Positions 1 through 8,020 of a stretch of DNA of 64,000 nt are shown one piece after another. Within the stretch, counting starts at the first letter, position 1, and every line of letters starts with the position of its first letter. Location: assembly GCA_002381615.1 (NCBI GenBank), contig DFWY01000033.1:12465-76464 (forward strand). Reading direction: 5' to 3'. The DNA comes from Polaromonas sp. UBA4122 (GTDB lineage Bacteria > Pseudomonadota > Gammaproteobacteria > Burkholderiales > Burkholderiaceae_C). The translations under genes and the position numbers were made by a program. The notes beneath the pieces were generated by a model. That model was not told where the DNA came from. It made no database searches and was given only the letters and a program-made list of their open reading frames with translations.

Positions 1-1
1 C

Positions 2-49
2 AAAGTCATTGACAAATTCCGCGAGGGCGAAAGAATGGTTCCGCACTAG
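2..49 (+). CDS. C-terminal end of an unidentified protein (partial)
   Basis: An open frame enters from the left edge and ends at a TAG at 47-49, giving about 15 residues (KVIDKFREGERMVPH). The charged composition is protein-like, but it is too short to identify. It may be the end of a gene outside the window or a chance frame. The terminator at 337-361 on the same strand is compatible with a transcript ending here. Confidence 0.25.
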   Translation, partial: KVIDKFREGERMVPH

Positions 50-336
50 CATTGAGGAAGTTGAGTCAATTATCAAGTTCGTCAAAGGGGGGAGTGCAAA
101 GAGCCGGAACTCTCCAAGTTGCACATTTGGCGTGGTGTGAATCGAAATACAAAATTATGGGCACCTTCCAGTCGGTCGCCATGATTTGCACGCACAGACA
201 AGCAGCATCGCACAGGCCAAGCCAGTAGCCCGTGGGTGCCGGAATGCCCACTAGAGCCGGGGCAGGAAACAGTACAGCAACTCGAATCCGATTGGTCGAC
301 CTTATATGGCTGACCGCGGAAAATTGATTTAAGAAA

Positions 337-361
337 CCACCCGATTGCGGTGGCTTTTTTT
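337..361 (+). terminator. Rho-independent terminator, possibly bidirectional
   Basis: CCACC and GGTGG pair around a 7-nt loop and are followed by seven T residues on the + strand. On the minus strand a weaker T-rich tail follows the same hairpin, so it may also end transcription of the cytochrome gene whose stop codon lies at 391. Confidence 0.6.
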
Positions 362-390
362 GTCTTGTTTCCGACTTTGCACCAACAAAA

Positions 391-735
391 CTATTGCGAC
401 AAAATCCAGTCGGCCAGGTTCTTCTGCGCTGCCAAGTCCTTGGTATCAATTACCTTATGCTCCTCTTCGCTGCCGTCGTCGAGCTTGACCTTGGGGCCGG
501 TCGTAAAGTTCTTAATGGCTTTTTCCTGGCCATCAGGTTTGCCTTTGTATTTGGCGGCAATCTTTTTCAGGGAGGGACCTTTTTTGGTCTTGTCGACAGA
601 GTGGCACTTAGTGCAATCATTCTTTTTGAACAAAGCTTGAGCGGCGTCGGCATCGACAGCTGCGTGGGCCGGAAGCATGCTGGCAAACGCCAGTACCGCA
701 GATGCGCTGACGAGGGAGAGGGAAAACTTCTTCAT
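391..735 (-). CDS. Small periplasmic c-type cytochrome (class I, monoheme)
   Basis: This 114-residue protein starts with a Sec signal peptide (MKKFSLSLVSASAVLAF, cleavage probably after AHA). A single heme-binding CTKCH motif lies near residue 41 and is the hallmark of a covalently bound heme c. The mature protein is lysine-rich and of the size of cytochrome c5/c551-type electron shuttles. A strong AAGGAG ribosome-binding site lies 7 nt before the ATG. It probably shuttles electrons in the periplasm. No operon partner is visible, and the partner oxidase or reductase cannot be told from sequence. Confidence 0.9.
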   Translation of the reverse strand: MKKFSLSLVSASAVLAFASMLPAHAAVDADAAQALFKKNDCTKCHSVDKTKKGPSLKKIAAKYKGKPDGQEKAIKNFTTGPKVKLDDGSEEEHKVIDTKDLAAQKNLADWILSQ

Positions 736-863
736 TTGAAACTCCTTAAAGACTATGTGTAAGCCTCACATGCTCAACGCAGTACAGGGGCCGCGTGATG
801 ACGACGGTAAATTTTGCTTACAAAACTTTGCAGCTTAGCGACCTGTCGCATGCAACGCCAACT

Positions 864-899
864 GTGATGTCCCTGGTTCGAGCCCAGGTTGAGGAGCCG
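864..899 (+). pseudogene. 3' fragment of a tRNA-Asn gene (island attachment-site remnant)
   Basis: A complete T-arm (CCTGG, TTCGAGC loop, CCAGG at 872-888) is followed by a TTGAGGA acceptor strand, discriminator G and CC. The preceding GTGATGT and the G discriminator resemble the 3' part of bacterial tRNA-Asn. The matching 5' acceptor strand (TCCTCAA), D-arm and anticodon arm are absent upstream, so this is not a functional tRNA. A tRNA 3' end without its 5' half is typically left when an integrative element inserts into a tRNA gene. Confidence 0.6.
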
Positions 900-916
900 A
901 AAACAAGAAACGAATC

Positions 917-948
917 AAGCACTTAGGTCACAAGCCTAGGTGCTTTTC
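917..948 (+). terminator. Strong Rho-independent terminator after the tRNA fragment
   Basis: AAGCACTTAGG pairs with CCTAGGTGCTT through 11 positions, one of them a G-T wobble, around a 7-nt loop, followed by TTTT. It sits 18 nt beyond the tRNA fragment and was probably the tRNA gene's own terminator. Confidence 0.75.
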
Positions 949-1070
949 TCATTTCCGGACTGGTCTATAGCCACTCTGTGGGTTCTGCATTGGTTCGGTT
1001 GGAGGGATGTGGGATGTGGCGGAAGGCCTTTGGGGTTTCAGCGAGAGCATCATTTGGGCAGCGTACGCAT

Positions 1071-1565
1071 TCAAATGAGCTTCTCGATGCCACCGCTAAC
1101 CCCGTTTGCAAACTTCCAATGCTTGCGCTCATCGGCACCAAGATTCCGACTCGCAAAGAGGATAGCGAGCCTCAGCAACGGCGAAGCGCCCACGTAATCA
1201 TCCTTTATGGCGACCGCCTCGGAGCGATTGCCCGATGAATGCACTACAAGGACAGCGTGGCGCTTGATCACCTCAGATGTGGACTCGGAATAAAGCGCAA
1301 CAATGTCTGTTGCGTGGTTCCACGCTGATTCTGAGGCAAAAATGTGGAGAATCCACGTGGCGTAGTAAGGGGGCGGCGGGTTTCTCTTACTCTTGAGTGG
1401 TCGAAGAAGTTTTGTTGCGATTCGCTTTTGTTCTACGCGCGTCAGGTCATCGAACGACAAGACGTACTTGGCAATCTGCTCAGCGACCGGATAGAGGAGT
1501 TCTGCGTTGTCGATGACGAGATCGAGGAAGTCGCGCTTCAACTCTGGCGGTGCGCCAGGGATAGC
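1071..1565 (-). pseudogene. Truncated protein resembling the C-terminal region of defence-type reverse transcriptases
   Basis: The open frame gives about 164 residues between a TAA at 1566-1568 and its stop. The first possible start is a TTG after eight in-frame residues that themselves look protein-like (AIPGAPPE), which suggests loss of the 5' part. The helical sequence contains PPPYYATWILHIF and ends with LLRLAILFASRNLG, DERKHWK and GIEKLI. From memory this pattern resembles the C-terminal helical extension of some RNA-directed DNA polymerases associated with phage defence. No RT catalytic YxDD motif is present. The assignment is tentative; a stand-alone unknown protein is the alternative. 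Confidence 0.4.
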
Positions 1566-2088
1566 TTAAAAAAGTCCGGTGTCTTTACGTCGAATCAGTG
1601 ACCTGGCGCTATGTAAGAAAGGCAGACATGCAGGAAATTATTTTATAGGGCTCAATGCCCAATTACAAGTTTGATGTTGTGCGCCGCAGCGCTCCTCTCC
1701 GGAGGGCTGCTGATATGGCGACTTACGGCACACAATCAGGGGAGCATTTCACCGGAATTCGCCTCCGCACCCACCAAAAATTCAAAGGTGGGTTTGAGAC
1801 AAAAAAAAAGGAACCAAGCAGTGGGCAGAAACGCACGCAGCTTTACACGCCAATTCGACGGGGACGATAAAGGGCATGGGTCCAGACAAGACCCTGCTGG
1901 CCGTCGCCTTGCGAGACTATGCTTACGACGTGATGGTCCTGCAAAAGGGTCCGACATAAGTTCCTCAAATCCCACCAGCTCTTCCCCTTACACCGAGGGC
2001 ATTTTTGAACTTCTTCGGCACTTCTGCACAATAGCGGTATGGCCGTGTCTCGCCCTCATTTGGCATCAACCATTGTGTCGACTTTCTC
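1566..2088. other. About 520 bp without a convincing gene
   Basis: Several short overlapping frames occur on both strands, but none has a ribosome-binding site or a recognisable domain. One minus-strand frame near 1960-2030 contains a lone CPRC pair that might be a zinc-ribbon remnant. The composition fits decayed island DNA between the tRNA-Asn fragment and the conserved genes to the right. Confidence 0.4.
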
Positions 2089-2466
2089 ATGTACTTTCGT
2101 TTTGCCGCTGACGGCACCCTCCTGCTCCACTTGGCATTCATCCTATTTGCCCTTTTTGGTGGGGCACTCGCCGTGAGGTGGCGCTGGATGCCACTTGTTC
2201 ATCTTCCAGTGGCGGCTTGGGCGCTCTTTGTAGAGCTGACTGGTCGCATCTGCCCGCTCACCTATATCGAGAACGATTTTCGTATCAGAGCCGGTCAATC
2301 GGGTTACACGGAAAGCTTCGTCGAGCACTATCTCCTCGACGTCATCTATCCTTCAGGTCTAACCCGCGAGGTTCAGTTCGAACTTGCTGCCGCGGTCGTT
2401 GTCATCAACATCGCAATCTATTTTTGGCTTTTCCTTCGCCGGCCGACTCAACATAGAGAGGCCTAA
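2089..2466 (+). CDS. DUF2784 family inner-membrane protein
   Basis: This 125-residue protein has about three transmembrane segments: near residues 9-28, 37-52 and 100-117. It shows the features I associate with DUF2784 proteins: a conserved LHLAFILFALFGG start, the ELTGRICPLTYIEN loop and a YTESFVEHYLLDVIYPSGLTR segment. The family has no established function. It stands alone, with no obvious operon partner. Confidence 0.85.
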   Translation: MYFRFAADGTLLLHLAFILFALFGGALAVRWRWMPLVHLPVAAWALFVELTGRICPLTYIENDFRIRAGQSGYTESFVEHYLLDVIYPSGLTREVQFELAAAVVVINIAIYFWLFLRRPTQHREA

Positions 2467-2555
2467 CCTCTCAACGAGGCGACAGGCACCATTAGCCGCT
2501 GTGCTGGCCGGCGCCACCCGACCAATACCCGCTATGCGAAGATAGTTTAGAGGTC

Positions 2556-2846
2556 TTACTTCTGAGGCTTGGCGGTATTGGCGTTGGTCATCCCGCCTTT
2601 TTTTACCGTGTGCTTTGCGCGCTTGACATGCTTGACATGCTTTGCGCGCTTAACGTGTTTTGCGTTATTAAGGGCCATCGGTTCTTTGACCTCAGCGCCG
2701 CCGGGATGCGCCCTGAGCCATGCAGCGTCACGTTCAGCAACGAGCTTGGCGCCAGCTTCAGCCGGCGTCGTATCTGGAGCAGATTGCGCAAAGCTTGACA
2801 CTGCAAAGGCAGAAAGCAAGCATATAAGAGCAAGAAACTTTTTCAT
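2556..2846 (-). CDS. Small exported protein with a Lys/His-rich repeat tail
   Basis: The 96-residue product has a clear signal peptide (MKKFLALICLLSAFAVSSFA, cleavage after AQS or SFA). A short acidic and alanine-rich segment follows. The second half is strongly basic, built on repeats of K-H-V-K-R-A (near residues 62-79). AGGA lies upstream of the ATG. The function is unknown. A histidine-rich periplasmic tail could bind metals or polyanions, but nothing in the sequence proves it. Confidence 0.75.
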   Translation of the reverse strand: MKKFLALICLLSAFAVSSFAQSAPDTTPAEAGAKLVAERDAAWLRAHPGGAEVKEPMALNNAKHVKRAKHVKHVKRAKHTVKKGGMTNANTAKPQK

Positions 2847-3185
2847 GATACTTTTTCCTATGAGTTTGTTGGCCTGTCGGTCCGATTTGTCCGCCGGACT
2901 GGCTCCTTAACGGATAACCAGCTCCCTACGTTGACGACTGCTTTGATTGCAGACGAATATGAAGTCAAAGCAGTTGTCCGTCTGTGCGGAACAGGACATC
3001 GCGCTACTGGGGGGGTGTAAAAAGAACCACCTTCAATTGCCCTTCACTTTGAACGTCGAATGCCCGCTTCACGGCAAAGCAACTGTCCGCTTTGGAAAAA
3101 GATTCTGACCGGCTCCTTGAACTGATTTTTAACCATCAGCTAGGCAGTACGTTTTTCGGGGGCAAGGTCACTTTGGCTGCAACGT
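2847..3185. other. About 340 bp intergenic region, nothing recognised
   Basis: No open frame with a ribosome-binding site, no RNA gene and no repeat copy is visible here. It probably includes the promoter of the Lys/His-rich protein gene at its left end. Confidence 0.4.
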
Positions 3186-4040
3186 TCAACTTTCGTTTTC
3201 GGGAAAGTCTGCGCCTATTGTTATGCCTTCCCATGTGTCGAAGTCGCTTCGAAGCAGATCAAGCTTCTTGCGCGCCAGTTCGAGAGCACCCTTGCCCAGC
3301 AGCAAACGCAGCGGCGGCGTGTCCGATAGTGCCGCGTTGATGATCGCCTGTGCGGCTCGTACCGGATCTCCCGCCTGCTTGCCGTTGCGGCCCTCTATCT
3401 GCCGGCGGCGCTCGCCGGCTGTCGACTCGTAAGCATCGATGCGCGTCGCCGACTGCTTGATCGACGGCCCCGCCCAGTTCGTGCGGAATGGGCCCGGCTC
3501 GACGATGAGGACGTCGATGCCAAGCGGCTTGACCTCAAGCGCGAGCGATTCGGAAATCCCTTCGACCGCGTATTTGGTGCCGTGGTAATAGCCGGTAGAC
3601 GCGAAACTCGTGATGCCGCCGATTGATGAAATGTTGACGATCAGGCCGCTGTGCCGCTCGCGCATCGCGGGTAGCACCGCTTTCGTCATGTCGACCAAAC
3701 CGAAGACGTTGGTCTCGAACATTGCACGCACAGCATCATCTTCACCTTCTTCGATCGCGGCGAGATAGCCGTAACCGGCGTTATTGACGAGCACGTCGAT
3801 ACGACCGAAACGCTGCAGCGTTTGCGCCACAACGTCGTCGACCTGCTTGCGGTCGGTGACATCGAGTTGAAGTGCGAGCGCCCGATCGGTATTATTCCCG
3901 ACCAGGTCCGCCACCTTCGACAGATCCCGTGCAGTAATTACGGCGCGCCATCCGCGCGCAAGCACGAGTTTTGCCAGTTCACGACCAAAGCCGGTTGAAC
4001 AACCGGTAATCAGCCAGACGGGGTTGTCGCGATTCATCAT
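3186..4040 (-). CDS. Short-chain dehydrogenase/reductase (SDR)
   Basis: This is a classical SDR of about 284 residues. The nucleotide-binding TGCSTGFG motif lies near the N terminus, NNAG follows in the middle, and the catalytic pair is Tyr-Lys in YHGTK, preceded by the ISS serine. An ATG at 4040 is preferred because AGGAG lies 7-8 nt upstream; the next upstream ATG (4058) has no ribosome-binding site. Oxidoreductases of this subgroup use NAD(P)H, but the substrate cannot be inferred. It stands alone with no pathway neighbours. Confidence 0.88.
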   Translation of the reverse strand: MMNRDNPVWLITGCSTGFGRELAKLVLARGWRAVITARDLSKVADLVGNNTDRALALQLDVTDRKQVDDVVAQTLQRFGRIDVLVNNAGYGYLAAIEEGEDDAVRAMFETNVFGLVDMTKAVLPAMRERHSGLIVNISSIGGITSFASTGYYHGTKYAVEGISESLALEVKPLGIDVLIVEPGPFRTNWAGPSIKQSATRIDAYESTAGERRRQIEGRNGKQAGDPVRAAQAIINAALSDTPPLRLLLGKGALELARKKLDLLRSDFDTWEGITIGADFPENES

Positions 4041-4170
4041 GGGAAAGCTCCTGTTCATGCTGTAGGTGGCGCCGATTGAATATCGACCAGGGGGCTGAAG
4101 CTGAACCGTTGAAGGTCAGCTGTGGATAACTATAAGCTCTTTGCTGTTTCTTTTGGTCTTTCGCAAGTAG

Positions 4171-4329
4171 ATTCATCGTGAGAGGCAAGACGCGCAGGGC
4201 GTGGCTCGAAGCGGCTTGCCGTGGCATTACGTGCTGCCGACCGCAAACGTGGTGTACGAATGGCAGGGCAAAGGCGCACGGCTGGCGGAGCTGCTGGCCG
4301 AGGCTTCGCTGCAGGGGCAATTGCTGTAA
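4171..4329 (+). pseudogene. Orphan C-terminal coding fragment, family unknown
   Basis: Between a TAG and a TAA, one frame gives about 52 residues with protein-like character, including GLPWHYVLPTANVVYEWQGK and ending LAELLAEASLQGQLL. It has no start codon with a ribosome-binding site and no identifiable domain. I interpret it as the surviving tail of a lost gene between the SDR and the permease. It may be a chance frame. Confidence 0.3.
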
Positions 4330-4394
4330 CGCTGCTTCAAGGGCTGCTTGTTCCCAAGAATTCAAGAAGAAACAGGCTGTACCGCTTACCGAAC

Positions 4395-4423
4395 GGGCGC
4401 AAGCAGCTATGTTTTCAATAGCA
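4395..4423 (-). repeat. Dispersed GCTAT/ATAGC repeat, copy overlapping a gene end
   Basis: On the minus strand it reads TGCTAT, a 7-nt spacer, ATAGCTGCTTGCGCCC. It is one of about nine related copies in the window. This copy stops 1 nt short of the stop codon of the TSUP permease gene, so it forms the immediate 3' flank of that gene. Confidence 0.7.
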
Positions 4424-4424
4424 T

Positions 4425-5180
4425 TCAGCGAAAGCCGTCCCACACCAGCTTGAGGCCGGTGAGCAACATGCCGAAGTAGAGAATCCGGTAAAACCAGACT
4501 TGGCTGATGCGCCGCGCCAGGCGAACGCCTATCCACACGCCCACCGGCGCCAGCGGCAACAGCACCAGCGAGGTCGCCAGGTTGCGCCAGTCAAGCAGGC
4601 CCAACCAGGCATAGGGAATCCACTTGGAGAGGTTGATCACAAAGAAGAAAAACGCCATGGTGGCGGTGAACTTGATCGGGCTGAGGCGCAGCGGAATGAC
4701 GTAAGCGCTCAGCGGCGGACCACCGGCGTGGGCCACAAAACTGGTAAAGCCCGACGTTATCGTCAAAATCGCACCCAGCCACTTCGGCGGCGGCGGGCTG
4801 TCGGACTTGGGCGGGAACAGCAGGCGCTGCGCCAAAAACAACAGGGTGAAACCACCGACGATGCCGGCCACCACCTTGGCATCAAGCATCTTGAACAGCA
4901 GCGCGCCCACCACCGTGCCCATCAGGCCGAAAGGCACCAGAAACTTGAGGAACTTCAAATCGAAGTTTTTACGGAAGGCTGCCACGCCCAACAAGTCCAT
5001 GAGCAGCAATAGCGGCATCAAAATCGCCGCGGCCTGAGGCACTGTGACCGACAGCGCCATCACCGGCACTGCGAGCGAGCCAAAACCCGCACCAAAGCCG
5101 CTTTTGCTGATGCCCAGCATCAGCACGGCGGGAATGGCGACGGCGTAGAAAAACGGGTCGGTGACCAGCGGGAAGGTCAT
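4425..5180 (-). CDS. TauE/SafE family (TSUP) membrane permease
   Basis: The 251-residue protein has about eight hydrophobic segments and the family's two-fold layout. The N-terminal half carries GISKSGFGAGFGSLAVPV, and the second half has GFTSFVAHAGGPPLSAYVIP, both typical of this fold. Members export sulfite or sulfonates, or act as anion permeases across the inner membrane. No sulfur-metabolism genes are adjacent, so the substrate is open. Length matches the family. Confidence 0.85.
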   Translation of the reverse strand: MTFPLVTDPFFYAVAIPAVLMLGISKSGFGAGFGSLAVPVMALSVTVPQAAAILMPLLLLMDLLGVAAFRKNFDLKFLKFLVPFGLMGTVVGALLFKMLDAKVVAGIVGGFTLLFLAQRLLFPPKSDSPPPPKWLGAILTITSGFTSFVAHAGGPPLSAYVIPLRLSPIKFTATMAFFFFVINLSKWIPYAWLGLLDWRNLATSLVLLPLAPVGVWIGVRLARRISQVWFYRILYFGMLLTGLKLVWDGFR

Positions 5181-5190
5181 TTTATGGATG

Positions 5191-5249
5191 AAAAGTGCCT
5201 GTAGCGCAATAGCAACGGGCGCAAGCAGCTATTAAAAATATAGCAGTTG
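5191..5249 (-). repeat. Dispersed GCTAT/ATAGC repeat, long copy
   Basis: The palindromic core (GCTAT, AT-rich spacer, ATAGC) is joined to AGCTGCTTGCGCCCGTTGCTATTGC and a GGCACTTTT end on the minus strand. It lies between the pca operon and the TSUP gene and probably forms a structured mRNA end. Confidence 0.7.
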
Positions 5250-5296
5250 ACTGCTACGAAAAGCCCGTAGCAAAAGCCTGCAGCGCGCCGCCGCTA

Positions 5297-6499
5297 TCAA
5301 ACCCGCTCAAGAATAACCGCAATACCCTGCCCCACGCCAATGCACATGGTGGCCAGCGCATAGCGTCCGCCCGTGGTGTGCAGGCGGTTGACGGCGGTGG
5401 TGGCCAGGCGCGCACCCGAGGCGCCAAGCGGGTGGCCCAGCGCGATCGCGCCGCCCCAGCCGTTGACGCGCTCGTCGTCATCCTTCAGGCCCAGCAAACG
5501 CAGCACGGCCAGGCCCTGCGCAGCAAAGGCTTCGTTGAGCTCAATCACGTCCATCTGTTCGATCTTCAGGCCGGTCAGCGCCAACACTTTTTGCGTGGCG
5601 GGCGCCGGGCCAATGCCCATGATGCGCGGCGCAACGCCAGCGGTAGCCATGCCGACCACGCGGGCACGCGGCGTGAGGCCGTTTCTGGTGGCGGTAGCTT
5701 CATCGGCCAGCAGCAGCGCGCAGGCGCCGTCGTTGACGCCGCTGGCATTGCCGGCGGTGACGGTGCCGTCAGGTCGCACCACGCCTTTGAGCTTGGCCAG
5801 CGATTCCATCGTGGTTTCGCGCGGGTGTTCGTCTTTACTCACCACGAGGGGATCGCCCTTTTTCTGGGCAATCGTGACCGGCGTAATTTCGGCGTCGAAA
5901 TAGCCGGCCTTTTGCGCGGCCACGGCCTTGAGCTGGCTGGCCAGCGCCATCTTGTCCTGGTCTTCGCGGCTGATTTTGTAATCGGTGGCGACGTTCTCTG
6001 CGGTTTCGGGCATGGCGTCGACGCCGTACTTTTCCTTCATCAGCTTGTTGATGAAGCGCCAGCCGATGGTGGTGTCATACACCGCATTGGCACGGCTGAA
6101 GGCACTCTCGGCTTTGGGCATGACAAACGGCGCGCGGCTCATGCTCTCTACCCCGCCCGCGATCATCAGCGTGGCTTCACCCGACTTGATGGCGCGTGCC
6201 GCCGTGCCCAGTGCATCCAGCCCTGAGCCGCACAGGCGGTTGATGGTGGCACCCGGCACTTCCATAGGCAAGCCTGCCAGCAAGCTGGCCATGCGCGCCA
6301 CATTGCGGTTGTCTTCCCCGGCCTGGTTGGCGCAGCCAAAAATCACGTCGGTGACAGTCTGCCAATCAACGTTGGGGTTGCGCGCCATCAGGGCCTTGAG
6401 CGGAATCGCGCCGAGGTCGTCGGTGCGCACGCTGCTCAATGCGCCACCGTAGCGGCCGAAGGGGGTGCGGATGGCGTCGCAGATAAAGGCTTGCTTCAT
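5297..6499 (-). CDS. pcaF: 3-oxoadipyl-CoA thiolase
   Basis: This 400-residue thiolase cleaves 3-oxoadipyl-CoA into succinyl-CoA and acetyl-CoA, the last step of the beta-ketoadipate pathway. The nucleophilic cysteine is in INRLCGSGLDA (about residue 90). The C-terminal active-site motifs GHPLGASGAR and MCIGVGQG are intact. The VNGWGGAIALGHPLG region is close to the PcaF subgroup. It is the third gene of a pcaI-pcaJ-pcaF transcript, 43 nt after pcaJ, which supports pcaF rather than a general acetyl-CoA acetyltransferase. Confidence 0.92.
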   Translation of the reverse strand: MKQAFICDAIRTPFGRYGGALSSVRTDDLGAIPLKALMARNPNVDWQTVTDVIFGCANQAGEDNRNVARMASLLAGLPMEVPGATINRLCGSGLDALGTAARAIKSGEATLMIAGGVESMSRAPFVMPKAESAFSRANAVYDTTIGWRFINKLMKEKYGVDAMPETAENVATDYKISREDQDKMALASQLKAVAAQKAGYFDAEITPVTIAQKKGDPLVVSKDEHPRETTMESLAKLKGVVRPDGTVTAGNASGVNDGACALLLADEATATRNGLTPRARVVGMATAGVAPRIMGIGPAPATQKVLALTGLKIEQMDVIELNEAFAAQGLAVLRLLGLKDDDERVNGWGGAIALGHPLGASGARLATTAVNRLHTTGGRYALATMCIGVGQGIAVILERV

Positions 6500-6542
6500 G
6501 AGGGTTCTCGAAAAATGAAAGGCTTGGTAAATTTATTCGGGG

Positions 6543-7184
6543 TCAGACAGAGATAGGCAGGCCGATGAGTTTCTCCAGCTCGGCGTGCTCCAGACCCTCT
6601 ATCTTATCGATGAGGTGGAGGCCTTGCGGCGTACAGGCCAGCGTTGCGAGTTCAGAGTAAATGCGCTTGACGCAGGCAATGGCGGTGAGCGGGTAGGTGC
6701 ATTGCGCCACCACCTTGCTGTCGCCCTTTTTGGTGAGCAAATCCATCATCACCCAGGTTTGCTTGGCGCCTATGGCCAAGTCCATCGCCCCACCCACGGC
6801 GGGAATCGCGCCCGGCTCGCCGGTGCTCCAGTTGGCCAGGTCGCCGGTGGCCGAGACCTGAAACGCGCCCAGCACGCAAATGTCGAGATGGCCGCCGCGC
6901 ATCATGGCGAAGCTGTCGGCATGATGAAAAAATGAGCCGCCCTTGAGCAGCGTGATGGGCTGCTTGCCGGCGTTGATGAGGTCGTAGTCTTCCTTGCCCT
7001 CCGCCGGTGCCGGACCCATGCCGAGAATGCCGTTTTCGCTGTGCAAAATAACTTCGCGGCTGGCTGGAATATGGTTGGCGACCAGGGTGGGCATGCCGAT
7101 GCCGAGGTTGACGATAGCGCCTTCGCAAATGTCTTGCGCCACGCGTGCAGCCAGTTGGTCTTTGGTGCGTTTCTGGTAACTCAT
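6543..7184 (-). CDS. pcaJ: 3-oxoadipate CoA-transferase subunit B
   Basis: This 213-residue beta subunit transfers CoA from succinyl-CoA to 3-oxoadipate together with PcaI. The catalytic glutamate lies in the SENGILGMGP motif, as in family I CoA-transferases. The ATG at 7184 is preferred; an in-frame TTG 6 nt upstream is less likely. It begins 2 nt after the pcaI stop, so the two subunits are probably translationally coupled. Confidence 0.93.
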   Translation of the reverse strand: MSYQKRTKDQLAARVAQDICEGAIVNLGIGMPTLVANHIPASREVILHSENGILGMGPAPAEGKEDYDLINAGKQPITLLKGGSFFHHADSFAMMRGGHLDICVLGAFQVSATGDLANWSTGEPGAIPAVGGAMDLAIGAKQTWVMMDLLTKKGDSKVVAQCTYPLTAIACVKRIYSELATLACTPQGLHLIDKIEGLEHAELEKLIGLPISV

Positions 7185-7186
7185 GC

Positions 7187-7903
7187 TCAAGCTGCTTTCT
7201 TAAAACCACCGGCCTGAGTCGCCATGCGGTCAATCTTCACGATCTGATGGACAAAAATACCGGGGGTCACGATGTGTTCCGGGTTGAGTGCGCCGAGTTC
7301 GACAATTTCATGCACCGTGGCCACAGTTTTTTTGGCGGCTGTGGCCATCACCGGGCCAAAGTTGCGCGCCGCCATGCGGTAAGTCAGGTTTCCCCAGCGG
7401 TCGCCCTGCTCGGCCTTGATGAGCGCCACATCACCGTAAATGGGCATTTCGAGCACGTAGTGCTTGCCATTGATTTCACGGGTTTCCTTGGCCGAGCCGT
7501 CCGGGTATTTAGCGAGCTCCGTGCCATAGCCGGTAGGCGAGAAAAAAGCGCCAATGCCCGCACCGGCAGCGCGAATGCGCTCGGCCAAATTGCCTTGCGG
7601 CACCAGTTCCAGTTCCAGCTTGCCGCTGCGGTACAACCCGTCAAACACCTGGCTATCGGCCTGGCGCGGAAAGCTGCAGATGATTTTGCGCACCCGCCCG
7701 GCTTTCAGCAAAGCGGCCAGCCCGACTTCGGCATTGCCTGCGTTGTTGTTGACCACGGTCAGGTCTTTGGCGCCTTGGGCAATGAGGCCGTCAATCAGTT
7801 CATTGGGAATGCCGGCAGTGCCAAAACCGCCAATCAGCACGGTGGAACCGTCTTTCACATCCGCCAGCGCATCGGCAATGGATCGGGCAATTTTGTTGAT
7901 CAT
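7187..7903 (-). CDS. pcaI: 3-oxoadipate CoA-transferase subunit A
   Basis: The alpha subunit has about 238 residues. The family I CoA-transferase glycine motif appears as GGFGTAGIPNELI near residue 30. The ATG at 7903 is chosen because GGAG lies 8 nt upstream and the protein then begins MINKIARS, as in relatives. It is the first gene of the pca operon, transcribed away from pcaR, with an inverted-repeat operator between them. Confidence 0.93.
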   Translation of the reverse strand: MINKIARSIADALADVKDGSTVLIGGFGTAGIPNELIDGLIAQGAKDLTVVNNNAGNAEVGLAALLKAGRVRKIICSFPRQADSQVFDGLYRSGKLELELVPQGNLAERIRAAGAGIGAFFSPTGYGTELAKYPDGSAKETREINGKHYVLEMPIYGDVALIKAEQGDRWGNLTYRMAARNFGPVMATAAKKTVATVHEIVELGALNPEHIVTPGIFVHQIVKIDRMATQAGGFKKAA

Positions 7904-7964
7904 TCTATAGTCTCCAACATCTCCAACAAGGACTGAAACATACGCACTTTTTGTCGAGTGCATT

Positions 7965-7996
7965 TTGTTCGCAACAAGAACAAGCGTTCGTATAAT
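7965..7996 (+). promoter_or_regulatory. Putative PcaR operator and pcaR promoter
   Basis: TTGTTC and GAACAA form a perfect inverted repeat with a 7-nt spacer (7965-7983). A TATAAT hexamer follows at 7991-7996, then GGAG before the pcaR ATG. The palindrome covers the -35 zone of pcaR and lies upstream of pcaI. This suits autoregulation and inducer-dependent control of pcaIJF by the IclR-type protein. Confidence 0.55.
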
Positions 7997-8020
7997 GAAT
8001 TTTAGGAGATTTAAAGCGCC

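Noticed and set aside
66..449. 127-codon minus-strand frame at the left edge
   Set aside because: It runs through the terminator hairpin and into the 3' end of the cytochrome gene; no ribosome-binding site or domain.
850..900. Complete tRNA gene
   Set aside because: Only the T-arm and acceptor 3' strand are present; no matching 5' acceptor, D-arm or anticodon arm upstream.
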